Part shown: piece after piece, positions 14,188-14,209 of the stretch
How positions within the stretch are numbered: position 1 is the stretch's first letter
How the letters are laid out: each line of letters begins with the position of its first letter
DNA from: an uncultured Planctomycetaceae bacterium
GTDB lineage: Bacteria; Planctomycetota; Phycisphaerae; UBA1845; UTPLA1
Direction: 5' to 3'
NCBI GenBank assembly: GCA_938008425.1
Contig: CALLKH010000526.1
Span: 1 to 14,209, forward strand
DNA: 14,209 nucleotides
Program-made: the position numbers and the translations under genes
The notes under the pieces: model-generated
Databases searched by the model: none
What the model was told of the DNA's origin: nothing
The model's input: only the letters and a program-made list of their open reading frames with translations

Positions 14188-14209
14188 CTACTTCCCGCCC
14201 AGCTGCTTC
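14188..14209 (-). CDS. Possible 3' end of a - strand gene (partial)
   Basis: Entering from the right edge on the - strand, one frame reads KQLGGK and then TAG at 14190-14188. Every one of these six codons ends in G or C, as in coding frames of this genome, and a hairpin-forming repeat follows. Six codons cannot identify a family, so this is only a suggestion that a convergent neighbour ends here. Confidence 0.3.

Overview
The window looks like chromosomal DNA from a high-GC member of the Planctomycetota. The signs are a divergent pair of a sigma-70 family (ECF-like) factor and a membrane-anchored PknB-type Ser/Thr kinase, a secreted c-type-cytochrome-like protein of the planctomycete kind, a WaaP/InaA-type kinase, and TTG and GTG start codons. 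Pro/Thr/Gln-rich linkers (PATTQP- and TSQP-like) hint at the Phycisphaerae side of the phylum; that is an impression, not a proof. I see no phage, insertion sequence, CRISPR array, tRNA or rRNA. The region reads as ordinary housekeeping and envelope chromosome with several unusual protein architectures.

Left part (1-4506): the tail of an upstream gene is followed by a two-domain lipopolysaccharide-kinase-like protein and a membrane-anchored HEAT-repeat protein on the + strand, probably co-transcribed. A small Sm-like protein on the - strand converges on them with overlapping stop codons. It is divergent from a secreted protein carrying a CX4CH haem-attachment motif.

Middle (4612-8956): a transmembrane Ser/Thr kinase (-) and a sigma factor (+) diverge from a 310-bp regulatory region. 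The sigma gene then converges, nine bases away, on a GT87-type polyprenyl-phosphate-sugar-dependent glycosyltransferase (-).

Right part (9022-14209): three - strand genes run in the order pcm (protein-L-isoaspartate methyltransferase), an HtrA/DegP protease with four PDZ domains, and a second HtrA-like protein that has lost its catalytic His and Ser and ends in an acidic tail. A clear hairpin terminator follows. This looks like an envelope protein-quality-control cluster. Divergent from pcm is a CAP/YkwD-family lipoprotein. The right edge may hold the last codons of another - strand gene.

The most interesting item is the active/inactive HtrA pair next to a protein-repair methyltransferase. 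Next come the fused double WaaP-like kinase and the CX4CH protein. None can be called new without database comparison.
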